Source: Nitrospirota bacterium
GTDB taxonomy: Bacteria > Nitrospirota > Thermodesulfovibrionia > Thermodesulfovibrionales > JdFR-88
DNA: 64,000 nucleotides
Assembly: GCA_021825295.1 (NCBI GenBank)
Contig: JAKAHV010000012.1
Location: 1 to 64,000, forward strand
Reading direction: 5' to 3'
A model generated the notes under the pieces. That model was not told the origin of the DNA and ran no database searches. It saw nothing but the letters and a program-made list of their open reading frames with translations. The position numbers and the translations under genes were made by a program. Shown here in pieces: positions 26,240 to 35,125 of the stretch (position 1 is its first letter; each line of letters begins with the position of its first letter).

Positions 26240-27010
26240 ATGACCCTTACGCTTGATTCCATAAGGGACATAAAGCTCTATCAGAGGCAGCGGGGCTACA
26301 GGTTCTCGCTTGACGCCCTTTTGCTCCATGATTTCGCCCGTCTTCAGAAAGTGGGCAGGATTGCTGACCTTGGGGCGGGCTCGGGCGTGATCGGCCTGCT
26401 GCTGGCTAAAAAATATCCTCAGTCAAGCGTGCTGCTTATTGAGCTGCAGGAGGGGCTTTACGGACTCGCCCTGAAAAACATAGCCTTAAACGGGCTGGAA
26501 TCCAGGGTAACGGCGGTAAAGGCGGACATCAGGGCCATAGGAGACGGATGCGGCGGGGACGCCGCGGATCTGTGCGGTGGGAGTTTCGATATGGCCGTCT
26601 CAAACCCGCCTTTCAGGAAGGCGACGACCGGCCGCATAAGCCTGGATGAAGAGCGGGCGCTTGCCCGGCACGAGCTTAAACTGCCTTTTCCCGCGCTTGT
26701 GAGGGCGGCAGGGCGCCTGCTCAAAAACAGGGGGAGGTTTTTCATGATATACCATCCCGAAAGGCTCAGGGAGATGTTCGAGGCGTTGCGGGCGGGTGGC
26801 CTGGAGCCCAAGCGCCTGAGATTCGTTCATGGCAGATATGATCCTGACGGGCAGGACCCGCATGGCGGGTCCGGGGCGTTCAAGGCAAAGATGGTCCTTG
26901 TGGAGTCGGTGAAAGGCGGAAGAGCCGGTCTGGCGGTCGAAAGCCCGCTTTTTGTCTACTCGCCCGACGGCTCCTACACTCCGCAAGTGCGCCGGATTTA
27001 CGGGTTGTAG
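26240..27010 (+). CDS. tRNA1(Val) A37 N6-methyltransferase-like (TrmN6/YfiC family) SAM methyltransferase
   Basis: QRQRGYRFSLDALLLHDFA; IADLGAGSGVIGLLLA; NPPF catalytic motif (MAVSNPPFRKATTGRIS). Confidence 0.85.
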   Translation: MTLTLDSIRDIKLYQRQRGYRFSLDALLLHDFARLQKVGRIADLGAGSGVIGLLLAKKYPQSSVLLIELQEGLYGLALKNIALNGLESRVTAVKADIRAIGDGCGGDAADLCGGSFDMAVSNPPFRKATTGRISLDEERALARHELKLPFPALVRAAGRLLKNRGRFFMIYHPERLREMFEALRAGGLEPKRLRFVHGRYDPDGQDPHGGSGAFKAKMVLVESVKGGRAGLAVESPLFVYSPDGSYTPQVRRIYGL

Positions 27011-27067
27011 CCGGCCATTTAAGCGTCTATAATAGGTGGATGGCGCAGGCAAAGACCGGAAATTAAT

Positions 27068-27835
27068 ATGATAAAAAACACTTTCAGCATACTGGAGGGC
27101 GTGGGCTCCAGGCTTGAACGCAGACTGTGGCAGAGGGGAATACTCGAGTGGCAGGATTTCATCAGGGCCCCCGAGATAGCCGCCATCGGTCCGGCCAGAA
27201 AAAGCGCGTTCGACCGGAAGCTCATGGATGCCGGCTCAAGGCTGGCCCGGGGCGACTCCGGATATTTCGCGAGGGTCCTCAGGCAGAAGGAGCACTGGAG
27301 GCTCTACGAAGAGTTCAGGGAAGGGGCCGTCTGCCTGGACATCGAAACCAACGGATGGCACCCGGCAGCGGGCGGTTACGTGACCGTGGCCGGCCTCTAC
27401 GACGGTTTTGACTACAAGGCGTTCGTAAGGGGCGGGAATCTCAGCGCCTCCGCCCTGCAAAAGGAACTCTCAAGGTATCGTTACCTGATCACCTTTTTCG
27501 GCTCCGGCTTCGATATGCCGTTTCTCAGGGACACGCTCGGGATCCATTTTGAAGGGGCGCACTTCGACCTCTGTTTCGGCGCAAGGAGGGTCGGAATGAA
27601 AGGCGGGCTCAAGAAGATAGAGCCGCTCGTGGGCATCCACAGGGACGAGAGCGTCCAGGGCGTGGACGGCTACCAGGCGGTGAGGCTCTGGCACGAGGCG
27701 ATGCGTGGAAGCAGGGAGGCCATGGAGCTGCTTATAACCTACAACCGGGAAGACACCGTGAACCTCATGGCCATGGCCGGCGTGCTCTACGGCAGGCTGA
27801 AGGCGCAGACCGGCATCGAGGAGTATCTGAATTGA
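27068..27835 (+). CDS. YprB-like RNase H-fold exonuclease domain protein
   Basis: CLDIETNGWHPAAGGYVTVAGLYDG; YLITFFGSGFDMPFLR; ELLITYNREDTVNLMAMAGVLY. Confidence 0.8.
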   Translation: MIKNTFSILEGVGSRLERRLWQRGILEWQDFIRAPEIAAIGPARKSAFDRKLMDAGSRLARGDSGYFARVLRQKEHWRLYEEFREGAVCLDIETNGWHPAAGGYVTVAGLYDGFDYKAFVRGGNLSASALQKELSRYRYLITFFGSGFDMPFLRDTLGIHFEGAHFDLCFGARRVGMKGGLKKIEPLVGIHRDESVQGVDGYQAVRLWHEAMRGSREAMELLITYNREDTVNLMAMAGVLYGRLKAQTGIEEYLN

Positions 27836-28716
27836 AGGCGGAAATTTCGGATTTCCTAGCGTACCTGGCCTCGGAGAAGGGGCTCTCAAAAAACACCCTG
27901 GCCTCCTACGGCAGGGACCTCTCCGGGTTCCTCAGGTTTCTCGCGGAAAGGAAGATAGGCGCGGCCAAGTGGGGCAAGGGGCACGTCCTCGATTATATCG
28001 ACGAGCTGAGGCAGAGGGGATTTTCATCCGCCACGCTGGCAAGAAACATCTCTTCCATCAGGGGGTTTTCGGGTTACCAGGTTCTGTCGGCGCTCCGGGC
28101 CGACGACCCCGCGGAGGACCTGCAGACCCCTAAAATCTGGCAGAGGCTCCCGAAGGCGCTGCCGCTTGAGGAGATAAAAAAGGTGCTTGAAAGCGGCAAG
28201 GGGGTCCGCGCAAGGTTCAGGGAAAGGGACTCCGCGATGATCGAGCTCATGTACAGCTCCGGCCTCAGGGTAAGCGAGCTGGTGGGCCTGAAGACCGCAG
28301 ACCTCAATGCCGGGGCGGGATTTGTCAGGGTAACGGGCAAGGGCATGCGCGAGAGGGTCGTCCCTGTAAGCGAAAGGACGATGAAAAAGCTGAAGCTCTA
28401 CATGTCCGGCCCCAGGGAGGCCTGTCTCAAGGGCAGAAGTCACTCCGATTACGTATTTCTTACCTCCAGGGGAGGGCCGATGACGCGCCAGAGGTTCTGG
28501 CAGGCCCTGAAATTCTATGCGCGGGCTGCCGGCGTCAGCATCAGCCCCCACGTGCTCAGGCACTCCTTCGCCACCCATATGCTGGAGGGCGGGGCCGATC
28601 TGAGGTCGCTGCAGAAGATGCTCGGCCATTCCGACATTGCGACAACCCAGATTTACACGAAGGTCTCTCTTGAGAGGGCCAGGAAGGTATACAAGGAGCA
28701 CCACCCGAGGGCGTAA
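27832..28716 (+). CDS. Tyrosine recombinase XerC/XerD
   Basis: TTG start overlapping the previous stop. Catalytic motifs YSSGLRVSELVGL, SPHVLRHSFATHMLEGGADLRSLQKMLGHSDIATTQIYTKV. Confidence 0.93.
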   Translation: MKAEISDFLAYLASEKGLSKNTLASYGRDLSGFLRFLAERKIGAAKWGKGHVLDYIDELRQRGFSSATLARNISSIRGFSGYQVLSALRADDPAEDLQTPKIWQRLPKALPLEEIKKVLESGKGVRARFRERDSAMIELMYSSGLRVSELVGLKTADLNAGAGFVRVTGKGMRERVVPVSERTMKKLKLYMSGPREACLKGRSHSDYVFLTSRGGPMTRQRFWQALKFYARAAGVSISPHVLRHSFATHMLEGGADLRSLQKMLGHSDIATTQIYTKVSLERARKVYKEHHPRA

Positions 28717-28757
28717 ACGGGTTTTTTTAATCAGGTCCGAAAGGAGGTCTTTTTATA

Positions 28758-31202
28758 ATGCCAAACAAACTCGCGCCGGAACGGCTTTACAGGTGTTGCG
28801 GGCCCGGAGAGCTCGATTTCAATACCACGGACGACGTAAAACCCCTTGAAGGCACCATAGGTCAGGACAGGGCGATGCACGCGCTCGATTTCGGCCTCAA
28901 TTTCAGCGACACTGGCTTCAATATATACATCCTGGGGGAGGCCGGCACCGGAAAGCTCACGACCATAAAGATGCTCCTCGACGAGAAGGCGGCCCGGGAG
29001 CCGGTGCCGCCGGACTGGTGTTACGTTTACAATTTCCGGGACCCCGACACCCCCAGCGCAATATCGCTTGACGCAGGCAAAGCGGCCGAATTCCAGAAGG
29101 ACATGGAAGAGTTCGTAAAAAGCGTGAAGACGGCGATACCGAAGATATTCGAGTCCAAGGAATACGAAAAGCAGCGCAGCAAGGTGATGGAGGATTTCCA
29201 GAAGAAGCAGAAGGATCTCTTTTCCCAACTGGAAAGCGAGGCGGAGCAGAAGGGTTTTACCATAAAAAGGACATTTGCCGGGCTGGCGATGGTGCCGGTA
29301 AAAAAGACTGGCGAGCCTCTTACCGAGGAGGAATTCGAGGCCCTGGACGACAAGACGAAGAAGAAGATAGAGCAGATCGGCAAGGAGCTCCAGGAAAAAC
29401 TCGACGACCTTGTGCGGACCATGAGGCAGGAGGAGAAGGCCGTCAGGGATGCCCTGAACACCGTGGAGCGCGAGGCGGTGCTCTCCGCAATCGGCCACTT
29501 CATAGAGGACCTTCAGAACAAGTACGGCAAATACGGGAAGATAAAGGAATACCTGGACGATGTCCGTGAGGACATACTGGAGCACCTGGAGGATTTCAAG
29601 CCGCAGCAGGAGGAGCATGCCGCCGCCGTCCCGATGCCGCGCCCGGTCAGGCCCGAGCCTTCTTTCGTCAGGTACGTGGTAAACGTGCTTGTGAACAATT
29701 CGGGGCTGTCGGGCGCGCCCTGCGTATTTGAGAGCAACCCTACTTACAACAACCTCTTCGGACGGATCGAATACAAATTCCAGTTCGGCGCGGCCATTAC
29801 GGACTTCTCCCTTATCAAGTCGGGGGCGCTCCATAAGGCAAACGGCGGATACCTGATTGTGGACGCCCTGGACCTGCTCAGAAACGTCTTCTCTTACGAG
29901 GCCATGAAGCGCGCCATCAGGAACAAGGAAGTCAAGCTGGAGGACATATGGGAACAGTACAGGGCGTTCACGACCGCGATGCTCAGGCCCCAGCCCATCC
30001 CGCTTAACGTGAAGGTCATCCTGGTGGGCAACCCGAACATCTATTATCTGCTCTACAGCCTGGACGACGAGTACCGCGAACTCTTCAAGGTGAAGGCCGA
30101 TTTCGACTCCTTCATGGAAAGGACGCCGGAGCACATAAGGAAGTATGCCTCTTTCATAGCCCTGAAATGCCGGGAGTCAAACCTGCTGCCTTTCGACAGG
30201 ACCGGGGTCGCAAGGATAGTCGAGTACGGCTCCAGGCTCGCCGGCCACCAGGACAAGATCACGAGCCGGTTCCGCGACGTGATGGACCTGGTGCAGGAGG
30301 CCCATTACTGGGCCAGGAACGCCGGCAGCCCGGTTGTGACCTCGGGGCATGTCGAAAAGGCCATCGACGAGAAGATCTACCGCCACAGCCGGATAAGCGA
30401 CCGCCTCCGGGACCTCATGCTGGAGGGCACCCTCATAGTCGAGACCTCGGGGGCGGTCGTGGGGCAGATCAACGGCCTTGCGGTCATGGACATGGGGGAC
30501 TACAGTTTCGGGAAACCTTCCAGGATCACCGCCCGCACCTATGCCGGGAGGGCGGGGGTCATAAACATAGAGCGCGAGACCAAGATGAGCGGCAGGATAC
30601 ACGAAAAGGCCGTTCTTATCATCACGAATTATCTCTGGAGCAAATACGCGTTCAGGAAACCGATAAGCCTTTCGGCGTCCCTTACCTTTGAGCAGCTCTA
30701 TGAGATGATAGAGGGCGACAGCGCGTCGTGCGCCGAGCTATACACCATTTTAAGCAGCATCGCCGGCGCGCCGATAAAGCAGTCCTTTGCCGTCACGGGC
30801 TCGATGGACCAGAACGGAGAGGTCCAGCCCATCGGCGGAGTGAACGAAAAGATCGAGGGTTTTTTCGAGATATGCCGCATGCGGGGCCTTGACGGCTCCC
30901 ACGGGGTGATCATACCGGAGAGGAATGTAAAACACCTCATGCTCAAAAAGGAGGTCGTCGACGCCGTCCGGGACGGGAAATTCAGCATATACCCGATAAG
31001 CAGGGCCGAGGAGGGCATAGAGCTCCTTATGGGCATGCCGGCCGGCGAGCTCGATGAGAAGGGGAATTACCCGGAAGGGACCCTGAACCGCCTGGTAACA
31101 AAGAGGCTTGAGGAGATCGCCGAGGCCGTCAAGGCCAAGAAGGAAGAGGCGGTGGCCGAGGCGGTGAGGGAAGAGAAGAAGAAAGAAAACAACAATGGCT
31201 GA
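28758..31202 (+). CDS. Lon-related ATP-dependent protease (AAA_32/S16, LonB-like)
   Basis: IGQDRAMHALDFGLNFSDTGFNIYILGEAGTGKLTTIKMLL. C-terminal S16 region GDSASCAELYTILSSIAGAPIKQSFAVTGSMDQNGEVQPIGGVNEKIEGFFEICR. Confidence 0.93.
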   Translation: MPNKLAPERLYRCCGPGELDFNTTDDVKPLEGTIGQDRAMHALDFGLNFSDTGFNIYILGEAGTGKLTTIKMLLDEKAAREPVPPDWCYVYNFRDPDTPSAISLDAGKAAEFQKDMEEFVKSVKTAIPKIFESKEYEKQRSKVMEDFQKKQKDLFSQLESEAEQKGFTIKRTFAGLAMVPVKKTGEPLTEEEFEALDDKTKKKIEQIGKELQEKLDDLVRTMRQEEKAVRDALNTVEREAVLSAIGHFIEDLQNKYGKYGKIKEYLDDVREDILEHLEDFKPQQEEHAAAVPMPRPVRPEPSFVRYVVNVLVNNSGLSGAPCVFESNPTYNNLFGRIEYKFQFGAAITDFSLIKSGALHKANGGYLIVDALDLLRNVFSYEAMKRAIRNKEVKLEDIWEQYRAFTTAMLRPQPIPLNVKVILVGNPNIYYLLYSLDDEYRELFKVKADFDSFMERTPEHIRKYASFIALKCRESNLLPFDRTGVARIVEYGSRLAGHQDKITSRFRDVMDLVQEAHYWARNAGSPVVTSGHVEKAIDEKIYRHSRISDRLRDLMLEGTLIVETSGAVVGQINGLAVMDMGDYSFGKPSRITARTYAGRAGVINIERETKMSGRIHEKAVLIITNYLWSKYAFRKPISLSASLTFEQLYEMIEGDSASCAELYTILSSIAGAPIKQSFAVTGSMDQNGEVQPIGGVNEKIEGFFEICRMRGLDGSHGVIIPERNVKHLMLKKEVVDAVRDGKFSIYPISRAEEGIELLMGMPAGELDEKGNYPEGTLNRLVTKRLEEIAEAVKAKKEEAVAEAVREEKKKENNNG

Positions 31203-31204
31203 AG

Positions 31205-32137
31205 ATGCTCACCAGGATAGCTAGGGCCGGGGAATTCTTCTTTTTCCTCATTTTGACTTTCACCCTGGCCCTGCTTCCCTTCGGCGTTGCCAGGAGGTTT
31301 GGAGCGTGCGCCGGCCGTCTGCTTTACAGGCTTTGGGGCAGCAGGCGGAGGATCGCCCTCGAAAATATCGGCGAGGCCTCCTCCAGGGGCGCCCTCCCGG
31401 ATGCGCCGCCGCCCGAAGAGATAGCCATCGGGTGTTTTGAGAACCTTGGCGTCTCGTTCGTGGAACTGGCGAAGGTCTATTACGGTTTCGGCGGCGGCCT
31501 GCTCGGGAGCATCACCTGCAAGGGGGATGAATGGATAAGGTCCAGGCAGCCCGGACGGGGGGTGATATTCGTCACCGCGCACGCCGGCAACTGGGAGTTG
31601 CTGGCCCTTAAAACCGGACTCGAGTTCGGCGGCATCGGCGTTGTCGCAAGGCCGCTTTACAACCCCTACCTGAACAGGTTTCTGGAGCGGGCCAGGGCCA
31701 GGTTCGGCAACAAGGTCATTTACAAGAAAGGGGCCCTTCGCCCGCTGCTGTCCACGCTGAAGTCCGGCGGCATGGCCGGCATACTCATGGACCAGGCCGT
31801 TATAAAGGAGGAGGGCCGCATAATCGAATTTCTGGGCAGGGGGGCGTGGACTACCAGGATGCCCGTGGTGCTGGCGAAGAGGACCGGGGCGGCCATCCAT
31901 CCGGCCTTCATAAAAAGGACCGCATCGGGGCATGAGATAACGTTCTGTCCGGAAACAGATCTCAGTGGCACGGAAGAGGAGGCCTTAAGGAGGCTGAACC
32001 TTACGATTGAGAACTTCGTGAGGGAAAACCCGTCGCAGTGGCTCTGGATACACAGGAGGTGGAAGCGGGTGGGCCCCTCCGCGGCAGAAAACAAGCCCCA
32101 AAAAGCGAAATCGCCATTGACCGGCAAATCAAGCTGA
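31205..32137 (+). CDS. Lysophospholipid/lauroyl acyltransferase family (LpxL/HtrB-like)
   Basis: GVIFVTAHAGNWELLAL (HxxxxE-type); AGILMDQAVIKEEGRIIEFLGRGAWTTRMPVVLAKRTGAAIHPAF; PSQWLWIHRRWK. Confidence 0.88.
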   Translation: MLTRIARAGEFFFFLILTFTLALLPFGVARRFGACAGRLLYRLWGSRRRIALENIGEASSRGALPDAPPPEEIAIGCFENLGVSFVELAKVYYGFGGGLLGSITCKGDEWIRSRQPGRGVIFVTAHAGNWELLALKTGLEFGGIGVVARPLYNPYLNRFLERARARFGNKVIYKKGALRPLLSTLKSGGMAGILMDQAVIKEEGRIIEFLGRGAWTTRMPVVLAKRTGAAIHPAFIKRTASGHEITFCPETDLSGTEEEALRRLNLTIENFVRENPSQWLWIHRRWKRVGPSAAENKPQKAKSPLTGKSS

Positions 32138-32201
32138 GGCATTACGCCTGTACGTTTCCGCTGACTGCGGCCCCGCTTCCTGATAAAATCAAATCGTATC
32201 C

Positions 32202-33038
32202 ATGAGCACATCAATATTCATTCTTCTCATACTGCTTGGGTCCGTGGCGGCGGGGTTCATCGGAGCCCTCACCGGCCTGGGCGGGGGCGTTGTGATCGTG
32301 CCGCTCCTGACCCTTGGCTTCGGTGTGGATATCCGTTATGCAATCGGCGCCTCGCTTGTCTCCGTGATCGCCACGTCCTCGGGGGCCGCCTCGGCCTATG
32401 TTAAGGAGGGTTTCAGCAATATCCGGATCGGAATGTTCCTTGAGATAGCGACCACCCTTGGCGCCCTTGCCGGTGCGTTTCTGGCGCAGAGAATCCCGAC
32501 TTCGGCGATAGCCATGGTGTTCGGCGGCATCCTCATCTACTCCGCCATCGTGTCGATACGCCCTCCGAGCCACGGCGCTTCCGCCGCCGGCCCGGACAGG
32601 ATAGCCACGTACCTGCGGATGAACTCGAGCTATCCCGTGCCTGGAGGCAGCCAGGAATACTATGTGCGCTCCGTGCCCGGCGGCTTCGCCATGATGTTCG
32701 GGGCCGGCGCGGTCTCCGGCCTCCTTGGCATCGGGGCGGGGGTGGTGAAGGTGCTTGCGATGGACAAGCTGATGCGCGTCCCGTTCAAGGTGTCCACCAC
32801 CACGAGCAACTTCATGATCGGGGTCACGGCCGCGGCGAGCGCGGGCGTCTATCTGAACCGCGGCTACATAGACCCGGCGCTTTCCATGCCGGTGATGCTG
32901 GGCGTCCTCCTTGGGGCGTTTCTGGGCTCCATAGAGCTCATGAAGGCGCGCACGCCTGTTTTGCGCGTGGTCTTCGGTCTCATCATACTCGTCCTGGCGT
33001 TTGAAATGATTTACAACGGGATAACAGGGAGGCTATGA
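32202..33038 (+). CDS. TauE/SafE family sulfite/anion exporter
   Basis: GFIGALTGLGGGVVIVPLLTLGFGVDIRYAIGASLVSVIATSS; second repeat GAVSGLLGIGAGVVKVLAMD. Confidence 0.92.
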   Translation: MSTSIFILLILLGSVAAGFIGALTGLGGGVVIVPLLTLGFGVDIRYAIGASLVSVIATSSGAASAYVKEGFSNIRIGMFLEIATTLGALAGAFLAQRIPTSAIAMVFGGILIYSAIVSIRPPSHGASAAGPDRIATYLRMNSSYPVPGGSQEYYVRSVPGGFAMMFGAGAVSGLLGIGAGVVKVLAMDKLMRVPFKVSTTTSNFMIGVTAAASAGVYLNRGYIDPALSMPVMLGVLLGAFLGSIELMKARTPVLRVVFGLIILVLAFEMIYNGITGRL

Positions 33039-33433
33039 TGGCCGGACGGCAGGGCAGGAGCGCGTGGACGGACAAGCGGATGGGGATTGTGATAGGCAAC
33101 CTCCTTCGAACGGGAGTGTTGATAGCGGCGATCACCGTTTTGGCCGGCGGGGTCCTCTATCTGGTGGGCCATGGCGGCGCCGCCCCCCATTACAAGGTCT
33201 TCACCGGCGAGCCCGCGGACCTGCGCAGCTTGCACGGGATAGTGCGCGACGCCCTGGGCCTGGGGAGCCGCGGGATCATGGAGCTCGGCCTTCTGCTGCT
33301 GATCGCAACCCCTGTCGCGCGGGTGGCCTTCAGCGTATTGGTCTTCGCCATCCAGCGCGACCGCCTTTATGTGGCGGTGACTGTTGTAGTCCTCTCCGTG
33401 CTCCTCTTCAGCCTGGCCGGCGGCCGCATTTAA
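33035..33433 (+). CDS. DUF1634-type membrane protein
   Basis: Overlaps the TauE/SafE gene (common pairing). Pattern IGNLLRTGVLIAAITVLAGGVLYLVGHG...IMELGLLLLIATPVARVAFSVLVF. Confidence 0.85.
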   Translation: MMAGRQGRSAWTDKRMGIVIGNLLRTGVLIAAITVLAGGVLYLVGHGGAAPHYKVFTGEPADLRSLHGIVRDALGLGSRGIMELGLLLLIATPVARVAFSVLVFAIQRDRLYVAVTVVVLSVLLFSLAGGRI

Positions 33434-33476
33434 AAGCCCTGCGTCCTGGCAAATCCCCCGCCCCGGGTCGTATAAT

Positions 33477-34337
33477 ATGCGCATGCGGGAAAAAACATCC
33501 TTGTCGCTCGGCTATTCGCCGTGCCCCAACGATACGTTCATCTTTTACGCCATGGTGCACGGGAAGATTGAAACGGGCGGCCTGTCCTTCAGGGAGGAGC
33601 TTGAGGATGTGGAGGCCCTGAACCGGAAGGCCGCCGGGGGGCTTCTGGATGTCTCCAAGATATCGTTTCATGCCTACTGCCGCCTGAGGGATGATTATGT
33701 CCTTCTGCGCTCCGGCGCGGCCCTTGGGCAGGGCTGCGGGCCTCTCCTGGTCGGCAGGCGGCCGCTTGAGCCCGCGGACCTTCCGGATAAGCTGGGGAAG
33801 ATGAAAATCGCCATCCCGGGCGGGCTCACCACCGCAAGCCTGCTTTTGCAGCTCTACGAACCCTCGCTGCGGGGAAACACCGTGCCGATGCTCTTCTCCG
33901 ATATAATGCCTGCCGTGAAGGAGGGCAGGGTGGACGCGGGGCTCGTCATCCATGAGGGACGCTTTACATTCCGCAATTACGGACTGCACTCGCTGCTGGA
34001 TCTGGGACAATGGTGGGAGGGCGTAACCGGACGTCCGATCCCGCTTGGGGGAATTGTCGCAAGGCGCTCTCTCGGGGAGGAGACGATAAAATCTGTCCAG
34101 GACGCCATCCGGCAGAGCGTGCTTTATTCGCTTAAAAACCCGGCCGAGGCCCGGGCATACATAAGAGGGCATGCTCAGGAGATGGAAGACAAGGTCATCC
34201 AAAGCCACATAGGCCTTTACGTGAACGACCATACCGTGTGGCTGGGCGGAGACGGCGAGCGGGCCATAGAGGAGCTGTTCAGCCGGGCCGCCGCGGCCGG
34301 CCTCTCGAAACCCTCCTCGAAACCCATTTTCATCTAG
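33477..34337 (+). CDS. mqnD: 1,4-dihydroxy-6-naphthoate synthase (futalosine menaquinone pathway)
   Basis: LSLGYSPCPNDTFIFYAMVHGKI; DVSKISFHAYCRLRDDYVLLRSGAALGQGCGPLLV; IHEGRFTFRNYGLHSLLDLGQWWE. Confidence 0.93.
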   Translation: MRMREKTSLSLGYSPCPNDTFIFYAMVHGKIETGGLSFREELEDVEALNRKAAGGLLDVSKISFHAYCRLRDDYVLLRSGAALGQGCGPLLVGRRPLEPADLPDKLGKMKIAIPGGLTTASLLLQLYEPSLRGNTVPMLFSDIMPAVKEGRVDAGLVIHEGRFTFRNYGLHSLLDLGQWWEGVTGRPIPLGGIVARRSLGEETIKSVQDAIRQSVLYSLKNPAEARAYIRGHAQEMEDKVIQSHIGLYVNDHTVWLGGDGERAIEELFSRAAAAGLSKPSSKPIFI

Positions 34338-34363
34338 AACCTGTCTTGAAATCGCTTCCGGCT

Positions 34364-34434
34364 GCCTCAATCCGCCATCGCCCGGCGTCTCCTGACAAAC
34401 GGGTATAAGCGAACCGCGTGTAAGGCCGGGGCGG
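34364..34434 (+). repeat. Partial family C repeat arm
   Basis: CTCAATCCGCCATCGCCCGGCGTCTC...AAGCGAACCGCGTGTAAGGC resembles 60007-60077 (CTCAATCCGGCATTGCCCGGCTTCTC...GAGCAAACGTGCGTGAGGC) and the reverse complement of the distal end of 10718-10965. Confidence 0.5.
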
Positions 34435-34437
34435 GGT

Positions 34438-35067
34438 TCATTTCCTGATGCGGGGGATGAACCGGGGCACCCTCTTCATGTAATCCCTGTAGTCCTGCCC
34501 GAACCTCTTTATGAGCCTTCTTTCCTCGATGAGCGCGCCGTAGATGAAATAGAGGTCCGCCAGGGCCGAGACCGTGAGCCAGTTTCTGGTAATGACCGGC
34601 ACGAAGCTGAATATCAAAATGCCCGCCGCGTAGAGGGGATGGCGGATGACGCCGTAAAGGCCCCGGACGATAAGCCGCTGCCTTATCCCTTCCTGGTCGC
34701 CCGGCAGGTCTTCTTTGATGCCCCTGAGATATTTTATGGCCTGCCTTATCCCTACGAACTCAAGGAAATCCATGCCGGAAAAGGCGGTCATGCCGAGGGT
34801 GAGCCCGGCAAGCTGGATGAGGGACATGACTGCCTGAACGAGGACAGGCGGCTTCCAGATGACCACATCGGGCAGTCTTGCGACCAGGTAAAAAGAGACA
34901 AGGGTCGCGGCCGAAGAGATGACCACGTACGAGAGCCGGTAAAAAGCCTTCACAAGCCCGGCCCCGGCGAATCTTATCGCCAGGTCTTTCGCGCGGCCGG
35001 CCGCAAGCGCGCTGTGCAGGAGGGCGAAGGCCGCGAATATCAGGGCGATGATGAAGGGTTTTGGCAT
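34438..35067 (-). CDS. NnrU/isoprenylcysteine carboxyl methyltransferase-like (PEMT/ICMT fold) membrane protein
   Basis: LIVRGLYGVIRHPLYAAGILIFSFVPV; EERRLIKRFGQDYRDYMKRVPRFIP. About 4-5 TMs. Confidence 0.85.
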   Translation of the reverse strand: MPKPFIIALIFAAFALLHSALAAGRAKDLAIRFAGAGLVKAFYRLSYVVISSAATLVSFYLVARLPDVVIWKPPVLVQAVMSLIQLAGLTLGMTAFSGMDFLEFVGIRQAIKYLRGIKEDLPGDQEGIRQRLIVRGLYGVIRHPLYAAGILIFSFVPVITRNWLTVSALADLYFIYGALIEERRLIKRFGQDYRDYMKRVPRFIPRIRK

Positions 35068-35125
35068 ATGCTCTCTCTTTCGCGTAAGAATCAATTTTGA
35101 AGATAGGTTCTATTATACTTTAACT

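Larger units (their letters stand above)
34334..35112. mobile_element. Candidate cassette: family A ends flanking a membrane methyltransferase gene
   Basis: Left end CTAGAACCTGTCTTGAAATCGCTTCCGGCTGC matches the reverse complement of the right end of 24083-24265. Right end, reverse-complemented (ATAGAACCTATCTTCAAAATTGATTCTTACGCGAAAGAGAGAG), matches that element's left end (CTAGAACCTATCTCAAAATTGATTTTGAAGCGAAAGAGAGA). Confidence 0.6.

Noticed and set aside
28731-30134. 467-aa antisense ORF opposite the Lon-like protease gene
   Set aside because: Shadow ORF with low-complexity Leu/Val/His runs; the sense strand encodes a well-supported protease.
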